This document shows, in pieces, positions 11,704 to 23,475 of a stretch of DNA of 64,000 bases; position 1 is the first letter of the stretch, and each line of letters opens with the position of its first letter. A model generated the notes under the pieces. The model was not told the DNA's origin and ran no database searches. It worked only from the letters and a program-made list of their open reading frames with translations. The translations under genes and the position numbers were made by a program. The stretch spans positions 2,294,001-2,358,000 of the forward strand of contig CAVNZM010000007.1 of assembly GCA_963693365.1 (NCBI GenBank), given 5' to 3'. The stretch comes from Amoebidium appalachense (lineage: Eukaryota > Ichthyosporea).

Positions 11704-12471
11704 TCACTTAAACATGAGCGGTACCCTCCTCCCCTCCACCAGCTCCGGGTCCAAATCTTTCGTTACCTGCTCGAACAAACCAGTTGACATAGTACATATT
11801 TGCACCGGTAGATTGCATTCTCGTGCCCCCGACTCACTCAAACTTCCCATGAGAAGCATGTTCTGGATTACTTTCGTGGGCATGCCGAGTGTGTTGAAGC
11901 CGTTTACAGAAACAAGGGTCTCTCCTTCACCCACCCCCGCCTGTGCAGCGCGACTGCTCTTCTTCACTTTCAGAATACCGCCGCCCGATTTGAACTGCAT
12001 ATCTCCCTCTTCATAACCCGTCAGCTCGTACGTGCATATTCCAGCCTGAGGCCTGACTTCGAGCGTATATGTTGATCCCAGCCCCGCCTGCACCAATCTT
12101 TCGCAAGTTTCAACAGGTATATCACGCACGCTGGTATCTCCAATAGCCAAAACCTCATCACCGAAACGCAACCCAGCCTGCCACGCCGGCCCGTCAAAAC
12201 GGACCCACGAAACGAACATCAACCCGGCAGCCAGAGCAAATTTCACGTCTCCGTTGCTTCCTGCCTCTCTTTCGATGGTCAACTTGGTGGGCTGTGCTGT
12301 AAGATGTGCAAGGGGAGAACGAAGGGGGAGAGAATCCTCTGCATTCACTCCCCCTAACCCTGGGAACATGCGTCCTACTTTGCGGAAGGATTTGGGCGCA
12401 CGAGCGAGGATCATGCTGGTGGTGCTCTGATGTTTCAGGGTGACGGAATGGCGGGGCTTGTCGGAAGCCAT
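11704..12471 (-). CDS. syntenin-like protein with two PDZ domains
   Basis: An uninterrupted 255-residue frame (ATG 12471, TGA 11706-11704). After a basic N-terminus of about 60 residues comes PDZ1 (about 62-140), with LMFVSWVRFDGPAWQAGLR and FGDEVLAIGDTSV. That is the hallmark of syntenin PDZ1 (VSxVxxxSPAxxAGLRFGDQILxING). PDZ2 (about 147-230) has ILKVKKSSRAAQAGV and ETLVSVNGFNTLG. The end, LFEQVTKDLDPELVEGRRVP, corresponds to the conserved syntenin C-terminal helix (FEHxxKxxxPxxxKxxMDHxxP). Syntenins are cytosolic adaptors that bind C-termini of membrane receptors and phosphoinositides in trafficking and exosome formation. The N-terminal LYPXL (ALIX-binding) motifs of animal syntenin are not seen. 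It is the only intron-free gene here, consistent with retrocopy origin or simple intron loss. Confidence 0.88.
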   Translation of the reverse strand: MASDKPRHSVTLKHQSTTSMILARAPKSFRKVGRMFPGLGGVNAEDSLPLRSPLAHLTAQPTKLTIEREAGSNGDVKFALAAGLMFVSWVRFDGPAWQAGLRFGDEVLAIGDTSVRDIPVETCERLVQAGLGSTYTLEVRPQAGICTYELTGYEEGDMQFKSGGGILKVKKSSRAAQAGVGEGETLVSVNGFNTLGMPTKVIQNMLLMGSLSESGARECNLPVQICTMSTGLFEQVTKDLDPELVEGRRVPLMFK

Positions 12472-14189
12472 TTTCGTGTTTGGATTCTATATGTCCCTAC
12501 GAAAAGTTTGTTTTGTAATGAATGATGTAGGATTTTTCTGTAGTGGCGTAAGTGTACTTCTAGGTGAAAATGTATTCAAGATTATTTGAGAGGTGTTTTG
12601 CTAGGAGAAAGTTGTTTCTTTCTTACCGTTTACCTTCGGCTGAAGCCTCGTTCACCTACTTTTGGCTGCCCAAACTCTTGAACCACCACAAATTTTCACC
12701 AGCTACCTATGCTTACAACTCATGAGCCCCCAGGTTTACGTATTGCTCCAGAAAAGGCTTTTTGCACTAACAAAACATATCAATTACATGGAAATAGCCT
12801 GCATGTGTAGTTTCTATAGCTAGGTCAGCTGCATGTGGGTTTCTGTGCCAATCCGACTCAACACCGGTCTGCCCGGTTGCTCACTGAGACTCCTGACAGC
12901 CTGAGTTGTAGCCGCCTCGTTCCAACTGAAGGGGTGTAAAATGTTACCGAAGTGACGTTTCCATAAAATACATGTGTGCTGGTCGTTTATCAAGAAAAGA
13001 TGTATTAGGGGTTAGAAGAATGAGTTATGCTGACCATATTGTAATGATATTATTATAGTACGAGTTACTGTAGTGGTCGACAGCCCTATTTTTGTTATAT
13101 GACTATGTTAAGCCTCCTACACACATACATACATGATCCTGACAAGTTGAAGTGGGACATCAACATTTTGCACCCCTCTCATATGTGACTGCTCATTGGT
13201 TCATTTTATCAGGAAATGGATCCCCTACAAGCAATTCAGGAAGCTGTGTTTTGGGGGATTTCGTTTCGGCAGGGATATCAGTAATAAATCTACTAAAAAG
13301 AGCACCATTGTGTATGGATATATGAATATTATACTATATAATATATTACTTATATATAGCAGTTATGTACAGCGCCAGGCAAAACGGGCTGCTTTTGGTT
13401 TATTCTGAGGTAACGAGGTTCATTTACGCAAGCCTCACACAATGAGCCCCATAATCTTAAGATTCGAGGAATGCGAGTACACCGTTTGAAGGGGAACTTC
13501 GGCAGTCTGGGATATAAATAGGACTCTAAAAAAAGATTTGTCCCCTCTCCTCCCCCCCAGTCCCTGCCCTCAAATTCTCTACGTTCCCCCCCCCCCCCCC
13601 CCCCCCCCCCCCAACAACAACAACAACCCACCCACCACCGCCATCTCCACCAGTGCACCACAGACTCCCTGGCATTAATGCCGGCATCTAACGAATTCCC
13701 ACCTAGCTCTCTTATTGACCTCTCACTCATGTCTAAGTACATTCCGGGACTGTCCTTCCCTTAACCTGCTTTCCACCCCGACCCTACCCAAAACGCCATT
13801 CCACACACGCTCTCCTCCCGCGGCCGGTCTTCACTGTAACTAAGGATTGTTCGAACGCCGAAATCTATCGCGTGTGGATGCAGAAGTAGCAAGTTTGGGG
13901 TAGCTGCATGCCAAATAGACCAGGTGACAGCATAGAAATACACTTAAAGGGAAGGCTTCTCTGATAAATGGTTGTTTCCTTTAAAAAGTTATAGGTTTAC
14001 AGGTTTGTGTGTCTCAACTTTGTGAGCAGGATCAGAATGAGGATGATATGCAATTGCTTCTCAAGCCGGTCATGTCCATGGCAGCCTGGTGCCATTCTCT
14101 GTTAGGCAGAAGGTCGGACGGCCACCATTGCAGTCGCCATAAGCTTGGCGCTGTTTTCGTTCCTCAATAAACACCTACAGTGTGCAATG

Positions 14190-14237
<48 letters not shown>

Positions 14238-15516
14238 AAAAAAAAAAAACCACAAAAACCGCCCACCAGAAAGTTTGAACAGTTAGAACTTTTGCAACGG
14301 GAAGCTTTAGAGTGCATTACATAACCTCTTGAATGCAGGCATAATTACATTTTCATATATTCTCTATTAGCGGGTTTGTATGCCAGTGTGTAATAGTGTA
14401 TGTGTGCGCACGTGCATGATTGTGCACGTGCGTGCGCACTGCGCGTGTGTGTTTGTACGCATGCGCCTGTATGTACATGTGGGCGCATGATGCGGGTGCT
14501 CCTTGTGTGTGTGTGTTCGTTTGGGTACCGGTGCCTTTGTGCATCTTTGTGGTGTTTGGCCTCACGATGTAACCGATTCCCCGAAGAAAATTAAACTCCT
14601 GGCCGCAGGCCCATTGCTGGTGGCACTTTGAACTTTATGAAGGCTAGGCCGCTCTAAATTTACGTGCGATATATTTTGAAGGAAACCGAAAATATATACC
14701 AATTTCTATGTATTCCGAGGCAAAAAGACTGCAAATACAGTATACGCGGAGTTGCGGCGCACTGGGCCGCGGCCCGCTTGCGGCTTGTTTACACTGCAGT
14801 GCGCACAGCAGACCGTGACGTCTGCGGCCATTGGCTGCCATTAAAAGGCCAATCAAATGGAAGTAAAATGATACCGTTTGAACCAATCATAATAATTTAC
14901 GAAATTGCTTTAATTGGATTGGATTAGATTGCATCAACTGACAGAACGTGACGCCGCCGCACTCATTTCAGATAGGCAATGTCGCACCGGCTTAGCTTCC
15001 GAGTTAGGCCGACCCTCCTGTCCTCAGCCTTCGAAGCTCCGAGTCAACCAAACTCACCGACTCACCGTGGCATGGTATGCGTGGGCGGTGTAAAAAAGGG
15101 CCTTCTAGGCTCCTTCAAAGCAGCCACCTACTAAGCATTCCTTTGCGCCCAGGCCAGGCATCGGCAATTTGGCCATTAGAGCACTGTATGCATATGTATG
15201 CATCAAAAAGGGAACGAGAGGGCAAAAGTGGCACCACATGCATGCATATGTGATATAGCTTGCATGCGTGTAGATTCGGACACGAACGCTAACTCCTCGT
15301 TTTACACGCCTGAAACACCGTTGGCGTCATTCACGTAAGTATGTGTGTTGCTTCAACTACAATCAATTAACACAATATTGTATCCAAGGTAAACATTTCG
15401 AAACGCACACCAACTGTTTGCTCATCAAGTTGCTTCCATTTAGACCTCTCTCCCTCGCCTGCAAATCCAAAAAAGGAATGCCGTCTCCCCCCGGTTTCAG
15501 TGTAGGGGCCTCACCA
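12472..15516. other. AT-rich spacer, upstream regions of two divergent genes
   Basis: No gene is recognised. Poly-C lies at 13586-13612 and 14191-14227, the latter running into poly-A at 14228-14249. An open stretch from an acceptor-like CAG at about 14030 (DQNEDDMQLLLKPVM...) ends at a TAA near 14168. It might be a terminal exon, but no partner exon was found. CCAAT/ATTGG boxes at 14848-14855, 14880-14886 and 14914-14924 probably belong to the protease gene at 15517. Confidence 0.5.
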
Positions 15517-15925
15517 ATGACGTGGGCTCTTCTTGCCCTTCTTTCCGGTGAAGGAATCGCTGCCTCAGCCCGCCGACACGAGGAGTTTGCAGGAATAATG
15601 AGTGTAAACCCACAGAGTGGGGATGGCGTTTTCTCCGAAGAAACACAACGCATTCACCATCTGAGACACATGCACTTTGAGCTTGACGATGCAGACACCG
15701 GCGAAAAATACGGGCGCATCATAGGTGGTCGCCCGAGTTTTATAGTGAACGGGATCATAAATAACAAACCCCGGTGGTGACCTCTCCGCGTTCCGGTCTT
15801 ACAACTGGATGGCTTCCCTGCGCCTGCGTGACGACCCCGCAAAATTGGGCTCCTATGACTTCTGTGGGGCCACGCTGATTGGGCCCCGTTGGCTTCTTAC
15901 TTCTGGGTACGTCAATGAAACACAC

Positions 15926-15928
15926 ACA

Positions 15929-15979
<51 letters not shown>

Positions 15980-16005
15980 AGACACACGCACACACACACA
16001 CACAC

Positions 16006-16061
<56 letters not shown>
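15926..16061. repeat. (CA)n microsatellite in protease intron 1
   Basis: Nearly perfect CA repeat with a few CG and CAGA interruptions, starting just after the exon 1 donor at 15907. Confidence 0.95.
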
Positions 16062-16063
<2 letters not shown>

Positions 16064-17682
16064 ACCATAGTTGTAGTCATTCAGTGGAACACGGTGACAA
16101 AATATAACATGTAAACTGTGAGTTTTCCAACCCCGAAAAGCTTAGAAATATCTCCTGGCATGATTCCCTGAGCTCGACTTGCTAGGCAACTTGCATGCCT
16201 ATGATGCTGGCGATTTCGCTATATCGAGGGCAGCATTTCATATAAGAATGTACCAAACAGTATGTACATCACATTGGGAATGATTCTCAGACCAATGGCC
16301 CAAGATGATAAAGTGATACGCTCGCCACTTTAACGCACTTCTATTCTTTGTCCCTGTAGTCCCCCAACTAGCTGTGTATGTTAGCACATACATAATACAG
16401 TAACTGTGCCTGCAGAACTCGACAAAGTTCCCATGATCCTCATCACACCTCAACCCCCCCCCCCTCCCCCCCCACTCCCCCCTCCCCCCCCCCCCTCCCC
16501 CCCCCCCCCCCCCCCCCCCCTCCCCCCCCCCCCCCCCCCAAGGCTTCGGCCTCCGTTCACTTTCAATTGAGCTCACCCCCCTCTCTTTTCACCTTCAGAA
16601 CATGTGTGCAAGGGCTGAGACTCGACGATTATTTAGGCAGATTACCGACGTACATCTAGTAATAGACATCACGAACGCGTTTCGTATATCCGTGAGTGGC
16701 TACCAAAAAAAATTCGCACACCTAGGACTCTTCCTCAGTGTGATCATAAATAATGATGTGTTATTGTTAAAAAAGGATGACCTGCTAAAACGTTAGCAGC
16801 AAGATGTACACCTAATGAGAGTGCTCTAGCTGAATAAATTGCTAATTGAATCATTAGGAAGAAAGAAGCAAGGCCTTGCAACTGATAACGATGTAGTGCA
16901 TGAGGTGGACAAAAACGCAAAAACACCGGATTCTATCTTTATGCCGCCATAGGGGGTGACTTTCGTACCTATTATGAAACCAATGGCTTGGAGATGTCAC
17001 CGAAACTATGGGAAAATGTGCAAAATGCAAAAGTGAGTGCGCCTAATCGGATCATTGTTTTTCGATATGTGGATTATCATCTAATGTTATTAAGGTAGCG
17101 CCGCTGAGTTACTGGTTACTTTCAGTTAGTAAGGAAAACTGTACTACTACTGAATACCCCGATGTATCATGCCATAAACCCTGGCACACACATCTATATA
17201 TCGACTCGTAGGCTACCTGGAAAAGCAGTCAAGTGAGGGATGCCTAGGCCATGATCAATTTGATCTTATGCCCGATGGGCGGCAAAACAACCAGGTCTAG
17301 AGAAGACCGAGAAATTCATGATCAAGTAGCATCTGATCGGTCTGGTTTTTTAATAAATAATCAACATCAAAGTCAAATTTCCTAAATTTTTCTGATCATA
17401 ACAATACATTGCAGATCAAAGTGCAGCGGATGCACACGCTCTACAACGACCCGTTGGAGCCCAAGGATGTTGCCGTTCTTGAGTTGGCCGCACCGATTGA
17501 AGAAAAATACGCTCAGTTCATACCGCTGGCACGCGGAAATGAAGGTGTGTGAACGTACGCGTCTGTACATGTGTGCAATTTTCTCAACGAGTCTTGTTCG
17601 ACTAGTCAGACTGTGTAGTGAAGGTGTAAAGAAAGGTGTTTTAAAATCATGTCGAATTTTGGTGTGTGTCAGGTGCTGCAGC

Positions 17683-17712
17683 AGTGTGTGTGTGTGTGTG
17701 TGTGTGTGTGAC

Positions 17713-17772
<60 letters not shown>
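17683..17772. repeat. (GT)n microsatellite in protease intron 4
   Basis: About 90 bases of GT with one ACG interruption, in the donor half of the intron that starts at 17545. A (T)n(G)n junction lies at 17959-18001 in the same intron. Confidence 0.95.
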
Positions 17773-17775
<3 letters not shown>

Positions 17776-18353
17776 ATTTTCACGCCGCATGTCTAATTAT
17801 AGTATCCATCTCTTAAGCACAAGGTTGGTGTAGGCGTGCACGTGGGCACTGTATTCTTGGCATTCAACCACACCACCGGTACATACCCATGTACAGTCTG
17901 AACCGCCGCAGTCAGTTTTTCCGTTTTCTTTTCTTTCCTTTTCTTCCTTTTTTTTTCTTTTCTTTTTTTTTTTTTTTTTTTTTTGGGGGGGGGGGGGGGG
18001 GTTATGCTTTTCCAAACCGGTGTGATGCTTATGTTGACTCAGAGCCTAACATGTTCCTGCTGTGGATATCCCGGAGGGCTCGATGCGTCCGGAGCAACAA
18101 CCGTTGCAGTTGCAAGTGGGGAGTTACAGGCCAAACTACGAAGTACATATCACAGTACTTGAATGAGGTCAACCTAACGGTGACAAGCAACAGTTTGTGT
18201 GCCGCAGATAGTGACACGGGGGGGATTATGATCAAAGATTATGAGATCTGCACTGATAATGGGACGCAGAGCCTCCTTAAACAGCCGGACGAGCAAGGAG
18301 GTTGCAAGGGTGGTGCTGCCGGGCCTCTTCTTAACTAGGACAAGTCGGTTCAG

Positions 18354-18794
18354 GTGCGTTTAAAAGGCCCCCCCCCTCCCCCCCCCCCCCCCCCCCCCCC
18401 ACTTCTCCCTCCACCCACCACAACAAAAAACTTTAAAAAAGAGAAAAGAAAAAGAAAAGAAGAAGAAGAAGAGGAAGAAAGGGAAAAAAGGCAAGAGTTC
18501 ACTAATAAAATGTGTGTGTGTGTGTATGTGTGTGTGCGTGTTTGGTGATGGTGATGGGTGGGGAGGGGGGACTGTTTCCTGATTTGAGTCGATGGGTAGT
18601 TGGATTTGTGGAGTCAATAACCGCGGAGAGTTGAGTGACGGATGGGTTGGTTCACCGAGATGGCGGTAGTGGTGGGCTCCATTTTTCTTTGTGTGTGTCG
18701 CGGTGGGTGCACATTGTACTTGAAGTTGATTGATGGCATTATGACAATGGGTATGATGCGTGTGTGTGTGTGTGTATTTTTTTTTGTTTTGTTT

Positions 18795-18839
<45 letters not shown>

Positions 18840-18957
18840 GAGGGGGAGGAGGGGGGAGGGGGGAGGGGGGTATATGGAGGATTCTAATGTGTACTGGCTT
18901 TAAGATGTCGTGGGCCTGGCAATACCACCCCCGTGTGTGTGTGTGCGTGTGTATGTG

Positions 18958-19055
<98 letters not shown>

Positions 19056-20008
19056 GCGTGTGTGTGTGTGTGTGTGCTTGTATACGTGGCGGCGCGCGCA
19101 TGTGTGGGTGTGTGTGTGCTTGTGTGCATGTGCGTGCATGCGTGTGTGCATGTGTGTTGATCTGTGTTTGGGAGACCGAAGGGTCGAGGAAGCCGGAGGT
19201 GTGGTGGTTTTGAAAGGGGAGAGGTGGGGAAGGGAGGGGACTTCAAGGGGGAGGGTAGCTAAGGCTTTTCTTCAACTCGTTTTGAAACTTTTTACCCACA
19301 ATGCTGTTATGATAGAATAGTCTATCAGATTCTGTTTATTCCTGCTCTTCCCAGTCACGTACTTAGCCTGTTCCCGCCTATCCCGCCCCCGCATACTTGG
19401 GGACCGCCTGGGGCCGCATACGCTAGGAACCATAACTGTCTTCCTATTGGCTAGTACATAATCCCGATCTATCCTGAGAGACTATCTGTAATCCTATTGG
19501 ACAATGTTTTCGCGGACTGGCATCCGCGCAGGTATATAAAGCAGCCGGACCATCCTCAGATGGTACCGGAGGATCCGAGATCTCAAACCACTTCCTGCGA
19601 ACCTCTCTACTCTCGATCCGCTATGTAGAAGTGGTTGTCTCTTACAGAGGTCACAGGACCGAATCCTGCCTTTGCTCCACATCATATTCTGATATGGTAG
19701 CATAGAATAGGGTTGTCACTGCCCACTTGAGATGGAGCACACGCTTACTCCTATGTGCTGTCAGACACGTCCATCGATATCGACGAGCTTCTACAAGCCA
19801 CTTCTAGATCGCAAGTCCAGTCAACAACTACTCGTCACGACCACTTTCAACTGCACTGAGGCCAGCACAATCGAGGAATCGTATCCAAGTTTTAACTAAT
19901 TAAACAGTAGACACTACATATAAACTTTGTAATGTTTACATGTCACACACGGTCCATATGCATTCCAAGCAACGAAACACATTTTAACCCAAATATTTTT
20001 ACCGTTAG
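18354..20008. other. spacer between protease copies: microsatellites and a promoter- or LTR-like segment
   Basis: Contains poly-C 18368-18400, (T)n(G)n 18777-18838 and (GT)n 18962-19050 with GT-rich flanks to 19155. 19340-19930 is unique, with ATTGG at 19445 and 19494 and TATATAAA at 19533-19540. TGGTAGCATAGAATAGGG at about 19695-19712 resembles a tRNA-primed binding site. A short frame beginning MEHTLTPM starts at 19732. It could be a fragment of an LTR retroelement or a host promoter. Confidence 0.4.
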
Positions 20009-20369
20009 GTTTTTCCGCTGATGGTTCCCAAGCGACGAGCATGGGTTTGGGGTACAACGTCATCCGGCGGTAAACCATCCATCTACCTACGAGAGGTTAA
20101 TCTCACCATCGCAAACAAAAGAGAATGTTCGTCTCGTATGAACTGGGGCCAATATTACATCAAGGGTTATGAGATGTGTGCGGGGACAAAGGGTGCGATG
20201 GGTGGAAAGGATACGTGTCAGGGTGACTCTGGCGGACCTCTTTTGAACGCGGATAAGTCGGCGCAGGTGAGTGGGTGCGGGGTTAAGAAAGTACTATGAG
20301 CGGTATTATCTTTTGTTTTTGGTACGTGTGGGCGATGACCCCAATGGCATAAAGGCAATCGAATGTGCA

Positions 20370-20416
<47 letters not shown>

Positions 20417-21062
20417 CCCCACCTCCCACCTCCCTCCACCACCCCATACCAAACAAAGAAAAGAAAGACTTTAGAGAATAAAAGAAAAAAAAACAATCAA
20501 CACCAAAAAGCCTTCGGGTTTACCCAATTACTCGCTGCACATCCATCTTACAAACCATCCCCCTCACCCTTCCAACCCTTCCCCCCCCCCCCCCCCCCCC
20601 ACCCCCCACCCCACCCCCTTCCCCCCCCCCCCCCCCCCCCCCCCCCCTTCCCCCCCCCCCCCCCCCCCCCCCTCCCTCCACACACACACACACAGATCGG
20701 TATCGTCTCGTGCGGCTTCGGCTGTGCCTACAAGGGCACATACGGAGTATACACGGACGTAGGAAAAGTATTCAAATGGATTCACAGCATCGTCGAATCA
20801 GAAAACGACATGAGTTTATGATTGACGGAGAAGAAACATTCCACCTCCCGCCCTCGCGTAAATGTCTAAGTATGAGCCCGATTGTCGCCGATTCGTGGTG
20901 TCAGGCTGCGAATTGCGATGAAAAACTCAAGCCAATCTGTGTGTGGAAGGCACCAAAGTGGAAGCCAACACACACGTGCAAGTCCATCTCCCCACTCACA
21001 AACGACAAGTGGTGCAGAGAGGTGTGTTACCTGTTGTGCCTTCCTCCTTCCCCTCCCCCCCT

Positions 21063-21094
<32 letters not shown>

Positions 21095-21367
21095 TCTCTT
21101 ATTCCCCTCCCCCCTTCTACCCCCTCCCCCACCCGCCTCCCCAACACGCAAACTTTTCCCCTTCCCACTGGCCCCACCCACACCTGCCTGCTACCCCCTC
21201 CTACCCCCCCTCCCCCCCCCCCCCCCCCCCCCCCTCTCCCTGTCCCCCTCCCCCTCCTAAATTACCCCCCTCCCCACCGAGAAGCCATGCATTAGGATAG
21301 TGGTCGTGTGTGTGAGTGCGCGCGCGTGGCGTGTGTTTGCGCATGTGCGTGCGTGCGTGCGTGTGTG

Positions 21368-21466
<99 letters not shown>

Positions 21467-21729
21467 TTTGAGTGTGTGTGTGTGCGCGCGCTTGTGTGTG
21501 AGTGTGTATGTGGGTCGTGGTGGTGGTGGTGGTGGTGGTGGGGGGGGGGGGGGGGGGGGGGAGGGGTAGAGGTGGGGGAGGAAGGGGGGGGGGGGGGTAC
21601 GCACATGTTCCACATGCTAACCAGTCATTAATGATCCCGCAGGTGATGTGTGACTCTGCCTACTCTTCCTTCTGCACCTGGGAGTCGGTTTTAAATTTAC
21701 TGCCTAAACCAATAGCTGAAATTCGTTAA
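20009..21729 (+). CDS. C-terminal half of an S1A serine protease with two Cys/Trp repeats (possible frameshift)
   Basis: Exons: 20009-20266, 20696 onward to 21021, 21643-21729 (TAA 21727-21729). The junctions are phase 0. Exon 1 reads AWVWGTT, YLREVNLTIANKREC, YEMCAG and CQGDSGGPLLN, the intact catalytic Ser motif. Exon 2 continues IGIVSCGFGCAYKGTYGVYTDVGKV.KWI, the standard trypsin C-terminus, and stops at TGA 20819-20821. One frame over, the DNA continues as a Cys/Trp module (CLSMSPIVADSWCQAANCDE...PICVW) followed by CKSISPLTNDKWCRE, completed in the last exon (VMCDSAYSSFCTW). A single missing base near 20800-20850 would join protease and repeats, otherwise the protein ends at 20821. The His and Asp exons are not found nearby except in the decayed copy, whose last donor (17544, phase 1) does not fit 20009 (phase 0). 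It may be a partial tandem duplication. Ser, Asp/Gly pocket residues and disulfide Cys are as in secreted proteases. Confidence 0.6.
21372..21600. repeat. (GT)n and poly-G tract in protease intron
   Basis: (GT)n at 21372-21464, GTG triplets at 21518-21540, and G-rich 21540-21598, between the two halves of the second Cys/Trp repeat. Confidence 0.95.
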
Positions 21730-22342
21730 ATTTGAAATTAGTGAAATGATCACCTCTACACGAACAGAGTAGGTGATGTCGTTATTCGCAAGTTTGGCTG
21801 CGCTAATTAGTGGGGGTTGCAGAAAGGGAGATTAGGGAGATAGATGTGAACTTATGGTATTAAAAATTGAAAATCGGGGAACCCGATTTCCGTAGGTTTG
21901 AAACGTCGGTACGCATGAATCTCTATTTTTCACCATGGTTTCCCATGATCATATGATCTTCGTATTAGTATTTCGGTGTTTTTATTGACTGGTTCCAAGT
22001 CGATTCCAAATGTAAGACGCAGTGGGTGTTTAAAAGGGTTTATTGCTGTGGCTGTTTTGCATCCCCTGAACTTTTAATAAATTTATAAAGCTCTCAAGGT
22101 TCGGACTCGGAGAATGACACTGTATTCGAACGCACACAGGTGCCTTGGTTTCGATTGCTGTTACCTCCCCCCCCCCCCCCCCCCCCACCTCATAATTAAT
22201 TATCCACACAGCTGTGCATTTTGTATCAGGCTCTCACACTGTATGGATTGGCGGCCTCCCCCCCCCCCCCCACCTCATAATTAATTATCCACACAGCTGT
22301 GCATTTTGTATCAGGCTCTCACACTGTATGGATTGGCGGCCT

Positions 22343-22374
<32 letters not shown>

Positions 22375-22780
22375 CCCCCCCCCCCCTCCCCCCCTCCCCC
22401 TCCCCCCCCTCCCCTCCCCCCCCCCCTTCCAGCTCCTCCTCCCAAAAAAACTACAACCATCAATTGCACCACCACCACGGTAAGCCTGTCAAGAAAGCCA
22501 GCCAGCCCCCCCCTTCCCCCCCACGGGCCCGGCCCGGGGGAGGCTGGATCCCCCCACCCACAGACACACCATATAAAGGCTGTGCCCTAAGCAGCTCCCT
22601 TTATTGACCTGTTTCATTGCGTACTTCCTCCCAAAATCGTCGCTTATCAGCCATCTAAAACGAGCAGAGCATGCGGAAAAAAGGTACCCCTCTTTCTCGT
22701 TGTGTAACTTTGAATAACATGAACGAGTGGATACTGTAAATCTGCGAGTGTACCAAAAAAAAAAAAAAAGAATAGGATAC
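21730..22780. other. spacer with an 85-base tandem duplication
   Basis: 21730-22140 is AT-rich with no recognised gene. 22186-22257 is repeated at 22271-22342 (period 85; core CATAATTAATTATCCACACAG). Both copies end in poly-C, the second expanding to about 22343-22430. A CATATAAAGG box lies near 22569. No coding unit was accepted. Confidence 0.6.
22755..22769 (-). terminator. RNA polymerase III oligo-T terminator of tRNA-Asn
   Basis: A run of at least 15 T on the minus strand, a short distance after the tRNA 3' end. Confidence 0.85.
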
Positions 22781-22852
22781 TCCCCCGCCTGGGGTCGAAC
22801 CAGGGACCTTTCGGTTAACAGCCGAACGCGCTGCCGATTGCGCCACGGAGGA
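22781..22852 (-). tRNA. tRNA-Asn (anticodon GTT)
   Basis: Read on the minus strand, 72 bases fold as a cloverleaf. The acceptor stem is TCCTCCG with CGGGGGA (one T-G pair). The D arm contains TGGCGCAATCGG (A box), the anticodon loop is CTGTTAA with GTT at 22819-22817, and the T arm is CCTGGTTCGACCCCAGG (B box). There is no intron. A run of T on the minus strand about 12 bases downstream (22769-22755) is the expected RNA polymerase III terminator. CCA is not encoded, as usual in eukaryotes. Confidence 0.97.
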
Positions 22853-23442
22853 TTGATGAATGCCGGTGCCACATCGCATATATGAACATTATAACAGAAT
22901 TCCCTCATGCCCACGTATACTTGCCGTGGCACTTTAAACACGTGGGTTATTGTAAGTTTACAAGCAGCCATTTGCCCAGCTGGTCACGTGATTTCGCACA
23001 TGAAACCATGGCTGTGACAGTCCATATTCGTGATGTTCACGATCATCTATAAACCTTTTTCCTTGGCGGTTTGTGTGAGAAACCACTCGAGTGATCAGAA
23101 GCAGTGCAATGCACACTTCCATACGCAGTTTCGTGTGCTTTTGCAGTGTTTGTGTGTGTGTGTGGTGGTAAGGGATTAGAAAGCGAAATACGGTAAGAAA
23201 TGACGAGAGGTTGGTGTTGTGTGTGTGCTAGAATGCCAAGTACAGTACGAAGTGCAGGATCCGGACAAGTCTTGGAAGCATTGTACATTCAATCAGGGGC
23301 CTTTTCTTTTCTTTCTTTCTTTTTTTTTTTTATGGTGGTGGTGGTGCGGGCTAACTGCATCCGGGTTTCGACCCCTTCACCTCCATTCACGTCTATGTGT
23401 GTGAGTGTGTTGGGGAGAGAGGGAGGGAGGGGGGGGGGGGGG

Positions 23443-23475
<33 letters not shown>

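Larger units (their letters stand above)
15517..18353 (+). pseudogene. chymotrypsin-fold (S1A) serine protease, decayed
   Basis: Exon 1 (about 15517-15906) has a signal-like start (MTWALLALLSGEGIAASA), a propeptide and the activation site (GRIIGG), then NWMASLRL and [16 protein letters not shown]. The frame slips by one base near 15765-15775, as if CCCC held one C too many. Exon 2 (16599-16649) gives GTCVQGLRLDDYLGRL, so the AAHC catalytic His position reads Thr. Exon 3 (about 16954-17032) contains GDFRTYYE and NGLEMSPKLWENVQNAK in frames one base apart. Exon 4 (17415-17544) carries KDVAVLELAAPIEE with the catalytic Asp. Exon 5 (18043-18353) aligns with the later copy's exon but has CKGGAAGPLL instead of CxGDSGGPL, and TAG at 18336. 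Loss of His and Ser plus several frame breaks and a stop indicate a pseudogene or a non-catalytic remnant. Sequencing indels could explain the slips but not the residue losses. Confidence 0.65.
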
